Below, one piece after another: positions 42,767 to 52,138 of a DNA stretch of 64,000 nucleotides. Numbering within the stretch: position 1 is the first letter of the stretch; every line of letters starts with the position of its first letter. The notes below the pieces were generated by a model. It searched no databases, was not told the origin of the DNA, and worked only from the letters and a program-made list of their open reading frames with translations. The DNA lies in NCBI GenBank assembly GCA_039707465.1, contig CM077643.1, forward strand, positions 243,310,167 to 243,374,166. The letters run 5' to 3'. Source of the stretch: Rhabdophis nuchalis. Lineage: Eukaryota; Chordata; Lepidosauria; Squamata; Natricidae. The position numbers and the translations under genes are program-made.

Positions 42767-44304
42767 AAATAATAAAACCTCCCCGAAAATAAGACCAAGT
42801 GCTTACTTCGGGGGTCAAAAGAAAATAAGACCCTGACTTATTTTTGGGGAAACACGGTATCTTTTAAGTAAAATACATATTGATCCTCATTGATCCAATT
42901 ACTTATTGTAAAATTATTTTCAATCTATCAGCCATCATTGTTCTAAACCTGTAGGCATTGTTCAATAATTATATTTGCCTACATAGGTTTTTGTTAAAAT
43001 CAGATCTTGTTCGTCTTTATCGTTTAAATTAATTCTGTATTGGCTTCTTTACAGTTCTCTGACATCCTTTCTCCCTGTAAATTAGAATTCACTGTATTTT
43101 ATAAGGGTTATAAACAGCATCTGCAAAACATTTATAATAAGAATCTGGTAATCTATCTGGTCCAACCAATTTTCCAGTTTTAATCTTTTTTAAAGCTTTG
43201 CAACCCCTCCCTCCACCATGTAGTCAGATCCAGTCATAATCTGTTTTTGTTGTTCCCTTGTAATCTGCAGTAATTTTGTTTCTTAAAGTATTCATGTATT
43301 TTTTCCAGAGAAATATGTTGTCCTTTATGTAAATTGGATTAATATTGATGAAATGATTTTTTTGCATAGCCACTTTATCCAGTAATGCAGTCTCTCCCAC
43401 TTGCAGTTTTAGTATCTGCAATTTGTGCAGATGTTAACTTTTTGATAAAAGTTTTTAAATCTTTCAAGCTCCCTCTCCTCCTCCCCCTTTTAATCCAATA
43501 AGAATGCTGACTCACCAAGTGGATTACTCTTATCCTGCCACTCAGAAAATCTCTCTTTAGCTATAAATTGATTACATCCAGAAATGTTTACAAAAGTGAG
43601 ACTTTTGCAAACATTGTGTTCAGATAGGGTACCTTACAGCTGTGCTTCACTGAAATTCCTTGACTCCCATTGTTTGTCTCATGAGTCAACCAAAAAACCC
43701 TCAATTCTCAGTTTCCTCACAAGGAGCAGCTCTCTGGAGTGGGCAATCTCACAATCTCTCCTTGTCCAGGAAGACTACGCTGGCCAGAATTCACCTTTTG
43801 GTGGCCAATCTCTGTCACAATGCTGTACTCCATAAATCTTCACCTGGAAGCTCAGGACATGACATATATTATTGATGGCTCTTTTCCCTGCCCCAAATTG
43901 CTGAAGTCTCTTCATTAAATTCTGTCTCTTTCAAGATTGCTTTCAAAAGTACTGGCAAGATTTGCCCAATTGGACTGGTTATCTAGAATTTGGAGTTAAA
44001 CCAATAAAAGAATATTGAATTTTAAGAGCATTTTATTTCTTAGATTTATACAAAGCTACAGTGTGTGTGTGTCTTTTCAGCGTGCATTTAAATGCATCTA
44101 TGTTTAATGTTTACCTTAAGAAAAATACAATAAAATTGGAATATATTAAGAGGTCATCTGCACCTCTTCATTTTAAACATGAAGCTATACAGGGAATTAA
44201 TAAACTATGGAAGAGGGATGAGTTGCCAACATTAGAAAAGAAGGAAAAAGTATTTTTGCTTAGCAAGAATCTCCAATTTGGCAACAATAAGAACTCTGTC
44301 TCTG

Positions 44305-44426
44305 AACCCAAAGGTTCAAGAAGCAAGTGGACTTTCTTGTTTTTCTATGAAGATGTTTCACTTCTCATTCAAAAAAAGCACCCTTGGGCTAACCATGATC
44401 TGGATGACTGAGAACCTCCATAGACA
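44305..44426 (+). mobile_element. Hairpin-forming interspersed repeat (copy 1), interrupted at its end by Tc1
   Basis: AAGCAAGTGGACTTTCTTG, GATGTTTCACTTCTCATTC and GGATGACTGAGAACCTCCAT match the repeat at 57598-57835, with the central hairpin lost. The Tc1 element at 44429 begins directly after its terminal CATAGACA. I do not recognise the family. Confidence 0.65.
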
Positions 44427-44963
44427 TACACTATATTGCCAAAAGTATTCGCTCCCCTGCCTTTACTCATATATGAATTTATAGTAAGTGACATCCCATT
44501 CCTAATCCATAGGGTTCAATATGACGTCGGTCCACTGCGCACTGTTCTTGAGCTAATCTGCAGCCACATGAGGTTTGGAGGTCTGTAGCGATTGACTCTG
44601 CAGAACGTTGGCGACCTCTTCGCACTATGTGCCTCAGCATCCGCTGACCCCGCTCCGTCCGTTTACATGGCCTACCACTTCGTGGCTGAGTTTCTGTCGT
44701 TCCTAAACACTTCCACGTTCTTATAATACAGCTGACAGTTGACTGTGGAATATTTAGGAGCGAGGAAATTTCACAACTGGATTTGTTGCACAGGTGGCAT
44801 CCTATCACAGTTCCATGCTGAGCTCCTGAGAGGGACCCATTCTTTCACAAATGTTTGTATAAACAGTCTGCATATGCCTAGGTACTTGATTTTATACACC
44901 TGTGGCCATGGAAGTGATTGATTGTTTGGATGGGTGAGCAAATACTTTTGGCAATATAGTGTA
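44427..44963 (-). mobile_element. Tc1 transposon, internally deleted (533 bp)
   Basis: TA duplications at 44427-44428 and 44962-44963 flank 44429-44961. Terminal repeats are inverted: CACTATATTGCCAAAAGTAT at the left and its complement at the right, extending through the GCTC/GAGC that follows. On the minus strand the 5' region and the DNA-binding half of the transposase are present, but the DDE catalytic half is gone, which identifies an internal deletion derivative. The terminal and N-terminal sequences closely resemble Tc1 elements of teleost fish and lampreys. Confidence 0.93.
44479..44808 (-). pseudogene. Tc1 transposase, DNA-binding domain only
   Basis: A minus-strand frame of 109 codons. 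It contains a first helix-turn-helix (SSCEISSLLNIPQSTVSCII), a linker TETQPRSGRPCKRTERGQRM with the GRP AT-hook-like motif, and part of the second helix-turn-helix (MLRHIVRRGRQRSAESIATD). The frame then ends near the left terminal repeat. No catalytic aspartates or glutamate remain. Full-length Tc1 transposases are about 340 residues. If translated it could bind terminal repeats but not cut. Confidence 0.88.
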
Positions 44964-45123
44964 TGTCTCAGAACAAAATCTATCTAGTATTTCAGTTTTA
45001 AGTGAAGGAGGAAAAGGAGAGAAAAATCCTAGAATCCTCCTTTCCAACTGAAGGTTAAGGCACACAAGTTAAAAATCATAAATTGACTACCATCTAACTT
45101 TCTGCATCATTTTCTGGCTACTA

Positions 45124-45797
45124 TAGGTAGTCCTCAACATACAACCACAACTGGGACTGAAATTTCCACCATACGTCAGTGCGGTCATAAAGCAAGTTAC
45201 CACCTGACCACATCCCATTTTACCCCCATTTTTACCACAAATGCTAAGCAAATCGTTCAGCTTGGAGGCTAAAGACACAGCATGGCCTTCTCCAATTTGA
45301 AGAGACACTTGTTTGGCAGACTGAAGCAAAGAGGCAATCCCAGAACCAGCGAAATCTGGGGGCTGGGTAGGGGACAGAATGTATCTGCCCTCAGTGTGGA
45401 AGGAATTGACACTCCCAAATTGGCCTTTTTAGCCATACCAGATGCTGCGTTAGGACCTCTTTCCAGAGCACGATACCATAGTCTTTTGAGACTGAAGGAT
45501 GCCAATGACATGGCTAAACTAATCACCATGGTTGCCAAGCGAATCCAGCTTCCCCGATTAGCTCTGCTTGTTGGAAACCAGCTAAGAAGGTTGCAAATCA
45601 CAATCACATAACCGCACGATGCTGCACCCAGTTGTAAATGTGAGCCAATTGCCAAGTGTCCGAATTGCATCCCGTAACTGCAGGAGTGGTGTGACAGTCT
45701 TCATTTCAAGGAGAGGTCATAAATATTTTTTACGAGGAATAATTTGAACCGTCATCAAACGAATGGCTATAAGTCAAGGACCACCTATATGCAGTAC
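45124..45797. mobile_element. AGTAGTCCTC inverted-repeat DNA element (copy 5) with extra internal segment
   Basis: The left end is TAGGTAGTCCTCAACATACA and the right end GGCTATAAGTCAAGGACCAC. The family body is seen up to about 45262 and again from about 45541. Between them sit roughly 280 bases not present in the other copies, with a plus-strand open frame of 109 codons (45282-45611) reading through. The inserted segment lacks obvious target duplications. Confidence 0.75.
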
Positions 45798-46620
45798 TCC
45801 AAGCAGCAATTTTTTTGGAATACAAATTGTTATTCACCATTTATATCAAAGCGCTGCCTACTGATGCCAGGGATATTCACTGGCAGCGTGAGTGCCAAAT
45901 GCATGTCTGGCGCTTGCCTAAGCTGGCTGGTATGATTACTGGAAAGGGAAGCAAGGGATTATTATGATCCCTTGCTATTTTTCTGCAATGAGAGGAATCT
46001 CTACTCCTGGCAGTTTGGCAACATGAATGATAGCCGTGTTGGACTAATGACAGCCTGCGAGGGACTAATCTATCCTCTTCCATTTCTTAGAACATTAGAC
46101 ATATGGCTAAATATTTTATCATCTCCCACATTTCATGGGAATGTGTTCACACATGACAAATACATGGCTCTAGGTGGCTATATAAATCGAAATAATAAAT
46201 ACATAAATGGGAAAAAGAGCTTTTAGCCATGTGTGCAAAAGCGAGGACTAGGAAAAGGATCTTTGTCAGAAATGTTTTATGGGGCAGAGGGATGTTACTA
46301 ATAGATCATACATTCCCATGAAACGTGGAAGGCGATAAAATATTTAGTCTTATTTTTAATTCTGAGCTACCTTCAGATACTTTGCAACAGCCTGTCTTTT
46401 ATTAAGTAAAAAGAGAAAAAGAGGCCAATGCTTGGTTGAAGAAAATTTCCCATAACAAAGTCTAATGAAAGCTTAAGCAAGTAGGAAATTTTTGTGCTGT
46501 TCCTTCTACAGAGGAATCATTGGAGCAATGGTTAGTTAAGCACTTGGGTTTAATCATTACAGCTGATTTGCTAAAGATATACCTGAAGTATACCTGGGAA
46601 CTTGATTAAAGATATCTATC

Positions 46621-46800
46621 ATGGTGGACTTGAAGCAGTACCTTCGGTGGTATGTGAACTATCAGCAAACCAACTGCGCTGAACTTTTGCCTTTTGCCGA
46701 AGTGGCATATAACAATACTGTGCATAGTAGCATTGGGTTTACTCCTTTCGGGATGGACTGTATATGTTTGGTCAACAATGAACAGTGGGTGGCTCAGGGT
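46621..46800 (+). pseudogene. Ty3/Gypsy LTR retrotransposon integrase fragment
   Basis: ATG at 46621 opens [17 protein letters not shown] and [20 protein letters not shown], the conserved C-terminal part of the Gypsy integrase core (LPFAEFAYNN.VH.S.G.TPF). Recognisable similarity ends near 46760; the open frame to 46908 beyond that is unrelated. No LTRs or other domains were found nearby. Confidence 0.82.
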
Positions 46801-47429
46801 GAAAAGGGGATTTTTAGCAAAGCTGCTTTTCGCGTGAAAGAAACCTCAGAACTGGCTCTAATTCTTCTGTACCCATATGGAATATTATCAGTAAAGCTAT
46901 ACTTTTAGAAAAACATTGCTTCAGAAGTTTCTTTTGTGGCATGTGCAAATGAGATAGTTGACATCATGTCAGCTCCCCACAAAAGAGAAAGAACACACAC
47001 TGACTGATGCTTCTGCATGCCATGCATGCATAAGAATCGAACAGGATTACAGGATTTAAGGGGGGAAAAAGAAAGCAAACTTGTTCACCTTCTCTTCAAC
47101 TCATGTGCTTCCCTGTAACCTTAGTCCAATCAATGTATCAAATATATATCCTAGTGAATGTTTTCTTACTAAAAAAAATAACTATAATCCCAAAGCAGAG
47201 ATATAACTATTAATTTTTGTTGTTGTTAGTTGCAAAGTCCTGCCCAACCCAACATGACCCCATGGACAATGTTCTTCCAGGCCTTCCTGTCCTCTACCAT
47301 CCTCTGGAGTCTATTTAAGCTCACACCCACTACTTCAGTTATTCCATCCAGCCACCTCATTCTCTGTTGTCCCATTCTTCTTTTGCCCTCAATCATTCCC
47401 AGCATTAGGCTCTTCTATTTATTTATTAT

Positions 47430-48782
47430 TTATTTATTTATTATATTTATACCCCGCTCTTCTCCAAGCGGACCCAGGGCGGCGCATAGGAATGTTAAAA
47501 TACATACAAAACATAATAAAATTTTTTAAAACTTATTCTAATAAATCCTGTGTTAAAACCGAATTAAAAATCCCAAATTTAAAAATATCTAGAAGTCAGT
47601 AATGGAGGTTGCGCTAGGCCGGCTAGATGGAATAGATGTGTCTTCAGACACTTGCGGAAGAGGCGGAGGTCGGAGATGGTGCGTAGTTCAGGGGGTAAGT
47701 CGTTCCAAAGGGCTGGTCCCGCCACAAAGAAGGCTCTTCCCCTGGGTGTCGCCAGTCAGCATTGTCCAGCCGATGGCACCCTGAGGAGGCCCTCTCTGTG
47801 GGAGCGTATCGGTCTGAGGCAGGGGTCTGCAAAGTCGGCTCTTTTAAGACTGGTGGACTTCAACTCCCAGAATTCCCCAGCCAGCTATGCTGGCTGGGGA
47901 ACTCTGGGAGTTGAAGTCCACCAGTCTTAAAAGAGCCGACTTTGCAGATCCCTGGTCTGAGGGATGTATGGGGCAGGAGGCGGTCTCGCATGTAACTAGG
48001 CCCCGAGCCATGGAGCGCTTTAAAGATGGTCGTTAAAACCTTGAAGTGCACCCGAAAGACCACAGGAAGCCAGTGCAGCTCGTGCAGAATAGGTGTTATG
48101 TGGGAGTGTCTAGGCGCTCCCGTAATCACCCGCGTGGCTGCATTCTGGACTAGCTGCAGCTTTCAGGTGCACCTCAAGGGAAGCCCCATGTAGAGAGCAT
48201 TACAGTAGTCGAGTCGAGAGGTGACGAGTGCTTGAGTGACTGTGCATAAGGCACCCCGGTCCAGTAAGGGGCGCAATTGGCGCATCAGGCATACCTGATG
48301 AAACGCCCCCCTGGCCACGGCTGCCACATGATCTTCCATAGACAGCCGGGAATCCAGGAGGACACCCAAATTGCGCGCCCTCTCCACGGGGGCCGGTGTT
48401 TCGCCCCCAATGGCCAGAGTTGGAATAATCTGGCTGAACCGGGGTGCCGGAAGCCACAGCCACTCAGTCTTGGACGGGTTGAGCTTGAGTTTGTTACTAC
48501 CCATCCAGATCCGTACGGCCTCCAAGCACCGGGACATAACCTCGACGGCATCGTTGGGGTGGTCTGGGGTGGATATGTACAACTGAGTATCATCAGCGTA
48601 CAGATGATATCCCACCCCAAAACCACGGATGATCTCACCCAGCGGCTTCATATATGTGTTGAACAGTAGGGGCGAGAGGACCGACCCCTGAGGAACCCCA
48701 CATATGAGGGGCCTCGAGGCCGACCTCTGCCCCCCCGCCAACACATATTGCGACCGACCAGAGAGGTAGGACGAGAACCACC
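47430..48782 (-). mobile_element. CR1/L2-clade LINE copy 2, inserted in BovB
   Basis: Same family as 41083, about 95% similar by eye. The minus-strand frame 48163-48744 (193 codons) carries GVPQGSVLSPLLFNTYMKPL and the YADDTQLY box. Later blocks (HITPILHELHWLPVVFRVHF) are in other frames. The 5' truncation is at about 48782 inside the RT domain; the 3' end has an ATTTATTTATT tail. A foldback MITE interrupts it at 47820-47954. Confidence 0.9.
47812..47962. mobile_element. Foldback hAT MITE (135 bp), nested in the LINE
   Basis: The element at 47820-47954 starts CAGGGGTCTGCAAAGTCGGC. Its two 66-base arms differ at only two positions and meet at CAGC-TAT-GCTG. GTCTGAGG is duplicated exactly at 47812-47819 and 47955-47962. 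Same architecture as 15203 and 18441 but a different sub-family. Confidence 0.96.
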
Positions 48783-49703
48783 TTCCTTCTCATTAGGTGG
48801 CCAAAGTATTTGAGTTTCATCTTCAGGATCTGGCCTTCTAAAGAGCAGTCAGGGTTGATCTCCTCTAGAACTGACCGGTTTGATTGCCAAGTCCAAGGGA
48901 CTCGCAGGAATCTTCTCCAGCACCATAGTTCAAGGGCCTCAGTTTTTTGGCACTCAGCCTTTCTTATGGTCCAACTTTCACAGCCATACATTGTAACTGG
49001 AAAAACCCTAGCCTTGACTATACGCACTTCTTTTGGCAGGGTGATGTCTCTGTTTTTTAGATTACATTACAAAAGCTTAAATTCATTTTACAGGACAGCA
49101 AGAGCAACAGCAATGGTGATAGCAACCAAAATCAGTTCTATCAGCCACCTAAATTCAACAGAAATTCTGCAGGAGCAGATGACCTCAACTGGTACCAGAG
49201 AATGCCTTTGCATCAAACTTGCAGGGTGGTATTTGTGGAAGAACCCCTGAAACAGGTCTTCTTTTGGATTACTACATTGTGAATTATTGGCAGGTAAAAC
49301 ATCATCAAAGAAATGTGCCACTAGATCACAATGGGCAGATTGGCAGGAAAACAGACAGAACAAAATATCAGATATTTAGATCCCCAACCATGCATATATC
49401 ATTATCTGGGCTCAGCTATATTTCGGCAGCCTAAATGGGTTCTTCATAAATGTTTATACCAAGTTTTCAGAAGCTTGTTTCCTTTGATAACTTTGCACCA
49501 ATTAGTCTTAGAGTGAGGAAGTGCACCATATTTCAATTTAATGATGCCTGGTTTATCACTTTCAGATTGAATTGTGTATGGATCTTAGGATGATGAAATG
49601 TTCCCTTCTTGGTTCTTTTTTCTTTTGTGCTAGTTTTTAAATCAATGCATTTCCCTGAACAAAGTCCAGAAAGAGCGTTGGTTCTTACCTGATACGCATC
49701 TTT

Positions 49704-49818
49704 TCATAGGGGGGGAGGCAGCGTCTAGTGTGGGTTGATGACTCTCTTCTCATTGGAGGTCTGAGTCTGGGCAAAATTAAGCCCCGCCCCTCGTCACCGG
49801 GCCCAGCCCAGTTTCGAC
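49704..49818 (+). repeat. DIRS left inverted terminal repeat
   Basis: From CATAGGGGGGGAGGCAGCG to CAGCCCAGTTTCGAC, inverted and almost identical to 55584-55698. The bases 49670-49703 outside it are unique to this end but are copied in the internal complementary region. Confidence 0.93.
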
Positions 49819-49994
49819 GAAGAAATCCAGACTCGAAGCGTCTTGTACGTCCACTCTTGCGAGTTGTAGTCCGGTCCCGGTGATTGCTTGGTCGAGCCGC
49901 TTCCCTGTTTATTGATCTGTGATCCGGAATTCTCAGGTATTACCGGTAGGGAGCCAAGGAAAACAAGAATCAGACAAAGTTCCCCGGGTTGGGG

Positions 49995-50087
49995 CTAGAC
50001 GCTGCCTCCCCCCCTATGAAAAGATGCGTATCAGGTAAGAACCAACGCTCTTTTTCCATAGTGGGGGGAGGCAGTGTCTAGTGTGGG
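49995..50087 (+). repeat. DIRS internal complementary region
   Basis: The left part (CTAGACGCTGCCTCC to AACGCTCTTT) is the exact complement of the element's left end over 59 bases. The right part (TTTTTCCATAGTGGG to GTCTAGTGTGGG) equals the complement of the right end with one mismatch. It is the splint that templates joining of the cDNA ends in DIRS replication. Confidence 0.93.
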
Positions 50088-50098
50088 ACATACCAAAG

Positions 50099-52138
50099 CT
50101 ATAGGTGTCCCTGGGCGGGAATCGTGTTTTGGCTGGAAGCTCTGTCGGCTCGTGTTACTGACTGTAGGACTCTGCGACCGAAGGCCGCCTCCGCCGAAGC
50201 GAATGAGTCCAATTTATAGTGGCTGATAAAGGGAGAAGGAGTGGCCCAAGTGGCCGCTCTGCAAATTTCCTGCAGGGATGCCTGAGCAGCCCAGGCCGCT
50301 GTGGTCGCTGCGCTTCTGGTGGAGTGGGCGGTTAGCCGACCCGGACTCCCCGCAGCTGCTGTCTGGTAGGCCGTGGCGATGCATGCACGCAGCCATCGGC
50401 CGATGGTTGCTGATGAAACTTTCTTACCCTGAGAGGACGGTTGGAATGACACGAAGAGTGATTCCGAAGTTCGGGAGGGCCGTGTCCTCTTGATGTAAAT
50501 CTTTAAGGCCCTCCTTACATCCAAGGTGTGCCACCTTCTCTCCAGTGGGTGAGACGGGTTCGGACAGAAGTTGGGAAGTACCAGCTCCTGAGACCTGTGA
50601 AAGCAGGAACATACCTTGGGGATGAAGGAGGGATCCAACCTCAAGACGACCCGGTCCTGATGGAATACGCAGAGGTCCTCCCTGACCGATAGTGCCTGAA
50701 GTTCAGAGATCCTGCGGGCTGACGTGATGGCTACTAAAAAGGCAACTTTCAAGGTTAGATATCTTAGGGAGACTTCCCTTAGTGGTTCGAAGGGAGGCCC
50801 CGTGAGGGAGTCTAAAACCTTGGGTAACTCCCACGATGGATACCTGTGCACCGTGGGAGGGGACCTGAGTGAGGCCCCCCTTAGGAATAGACGTACCGTG
50901 GGCTTCTGGGCCAAGGATGTTGATCCCCCGTAGGTCAGAATGGACGAAATGGCCGCCAACTGCCGTCTGATGGTATTCAGTGCCAGTCCTTTGTCTAGCC
51001 CCGCTTGCAGGAACTCCAGGATCTGTGGGATAGTGGCCCTAAGGGGATCAATAGACTTACCCGAACTCCAGGTGCAGAAGGTCCGCCAGATGGAATCGTA
51101 GATGCGATTCGTGGAGGGTCGTCTGGAGGCCTGGATGGTCTGGATCACCCTGTCGGAGTAGTTGTCCTGTCTCAGGATGCTCCGCTCAAGCGCCAGGCAG
51201 TCAGCTGCAGCCACTGAGGTTCCGGGTGCACCAGTGATCCCTGGGCGAGGGAGACCCGATCCTGTGGTATCCTCCAAGGTCGGTCCACCGAGAGCGCCCT
51301 CAGATCTGCGAACCAGGTCCTGCGAGGCCAGTGGGGCGCTAGCAGGATGATCTCCGCCCTTTCTGCCACTATTTTCTGAATGACCCTGGGCAGCAGTGGG
51401 AGCGGAGGAAACGCATACAGAAGCCCGGAAGGCCATCTGCACCTCAGTGCGTCTGTCCCCTCCGAGCCCGGCGATGGGAAGCGAGATAGAAATCTCGGGA
51501 GCTGGGAGTTGGTCGGGGTGGCGAATAGGTCGATATCCGGAAGGCCAAATCGGGACACAATGTCCCGGAATAGCGATGGGTGCAGTTGCCACTCGGCATT
51601 GTCCACTACCTCTCGGCTGAGCCAGTCCGCTTGCACGTTGGCCACCCCCGAGATGTGCTCTGCTGTCAGGGAGAGCAGGTGGCGTTCGGCCCACAACCCC
51701 AATTTCCTGGCCTCGGCCATCAGGGAGCTGGATCGAGTGCCCCCCTGTCGATTCACGTGCGCCTTGGCGGACACGTTGTCTGTCAGAACTAGAATATGTC
51801 TCCCCCGCAAGGAGGGGAGAAAGTGCCGTAGGGCCAAATGGATCGCTCGCAGCTCCAGCCAATTGATGCTGTGAGTCAAATCCAATGAGTCCCATTGGCC
51901 CTGGGCCATCTGTTCCTGGAAATGGGCCCCCCATCCAAAGAGACTGGCATCCGTGGTGACGGTCAGCCTGTCCTGTTCCTTGAACTGCCGACCCTCGGTG
52001 ATAGCCCTGGAAGTCCACCACCTGAGGGAGCCGGAAACTTCCGAGGGAATGCGAACCTTGGCCTGGGAGCAGCTCAAGAGCCGTTTCTGAAACGGCAAGA
52101 GAAACCATTGGAGGGCCCTGGAGTGAAGTCGGGCCCAT
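50099..52138 (-). CDS. DIRS tyrosine recombinase frame (679 codons)
   Basis: Expected to insert the circular DNA copy by site-specific-type recombination. The recombinase proper starts about residue 320 (ERSILRQDNYSDR), where the RT frame ends. Before that the frame overlaps RT-RNase H out of frame and is probably not meaningful protein. Catalytic pattern: Arg in TSARRISELQAL (475-476), HSTR (His605, Arg608), Trp631 and the nucleophile Tyr641 in ISHYKLD. All signature residues are present with no stop. The ATG at 52138 may not be the true start. Confidence 0.9.
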   Translation of the reverse strand: MGPTSLQGPPMVSLAVSETALELLPGQGSHSLGSFRLPQVVDFQGYHRGSAVQGTGQADRHHGCQSLWMGGPFPGTDGPGPMGLIGFDSQHQLAGAASDPFGPTALSPLLAGETYSSSDRQRVRQGARESTGGHSIQLPDGRGQEIGVVGRTPPALPDSRAHLGGGQRASGLAQPRGSGQCRVATAPIAIPGHCVPIWPSGYRPIRHPDQLPAPEISISLPIAGLGGDRRTEVQMAFRASVCVSSAPTAAQGHSENSGRKGGDHPASAPLASQDLVRRSEGALGGPTLEDTTGSGLPRPGITGAPGTSVAAADCLALERSILRQDNYSDRVIQTIQASRRPSTNRIYDSIWRTFCTWSSGKSIDPLRATIPQILEFLQAGLDKGLALNTIRRQLAAISSILTYGGSTSLAQKPTVRLFLRGASLRSPPTVHRYPSWELPKVLDSLTGPPFEPLREVSLRYLTLKVAFLVAITSARRISELQALSVREDLCVFHQDRVVLRLDPSFIPKVCSCFHRSQELVLPNFCPNPSHPLERRWHTLDVRRALKIYIKRTRPSRTSESLFVSFQPSSQGKKVSSATIGRWLRACIATAYQTAAAGSPGRLTAHSTRSAATTAAWAAQASLQEICRAATWATPSPFISHYKLDSFASAEAAFGRRVLQSVTRADRASSQNTIPAQGHL

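Larger units (their letters stand above)
41019..42857. mobile_element. Mariner-like MITE interrupted by a LINE
   Basis: TA flanks at 41017-41018 and 42858-42859. The left end is CCCTGTTTCCCTGAAAATAA and the right end the complement of CCGTGTTTCCCCAAAAATAA. The MITE portions are 41019-41082 and 42663-42857. The rest is a CR1/L2 LINE inserted into it. An uninterrupted 170-bp copy of the same MITE is at 63041-63210. Confidence 0.88.
40100..43550 (-). pseudogene. L1 LINE ORF2 remnant, split by nested insertions
   Basis: Minus-strand translation around 42900-43550 gives degenerate L1 ORF2 blocks: a PDSYYKCFADAVYNP segment and later LLNNAYRF (the L1 'PISLLN.DYKI' region) near 42950. The reading resumes at 41018 and below with VVVEKAFDSMNWAFLSNVLE and NFIKWVRSMYN, the L1 reverse transcriptase region around the first catalytic Asp. 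The two halves flank the mariner-like MITE at 41019-42857. Many stops and frameshifts show it is long dead; outer ends are approximate. Confidence 0.8.
47219..49055 (-). pseudogene. RTE-BovB LINE, 3' end of ORF2, split by another LINE
   Basis: The minus-strand right part (49055 to about 48783) encodes VKARVFPVTMYGCESWTIRK, ELWCWRRFLRVPW and LKMKLKYFGHLMRR, the BovB reverse transcriptase C-terminus. The left part (about 47430 to 47219) continues with MLGMIEGKRRMGQQRMRWLD, then LNRLQRMVEDRKAWKNIVHG and a stop, and the (AAC)n-like BovB tail. Between them lies a CR1/L2 LINE. BovB is known for horizontal transfer between squamates and ruminants and supplies the machinery for several squamate SINEs. 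Confidence 0.92.

Noticed and set aside
41019..42857. A single autonomous mariner element with its own coding frame
   Set aside because: The coding frame inside is a LINE reverse transcriptase inserted later. The uninterrupted relative at 63041 is only 170 bp and non-coding.
51380..51874. 164-codon plus-strand open frame
   Set aside because: Antisense shadow of the DIRS RT-RNase H gene.
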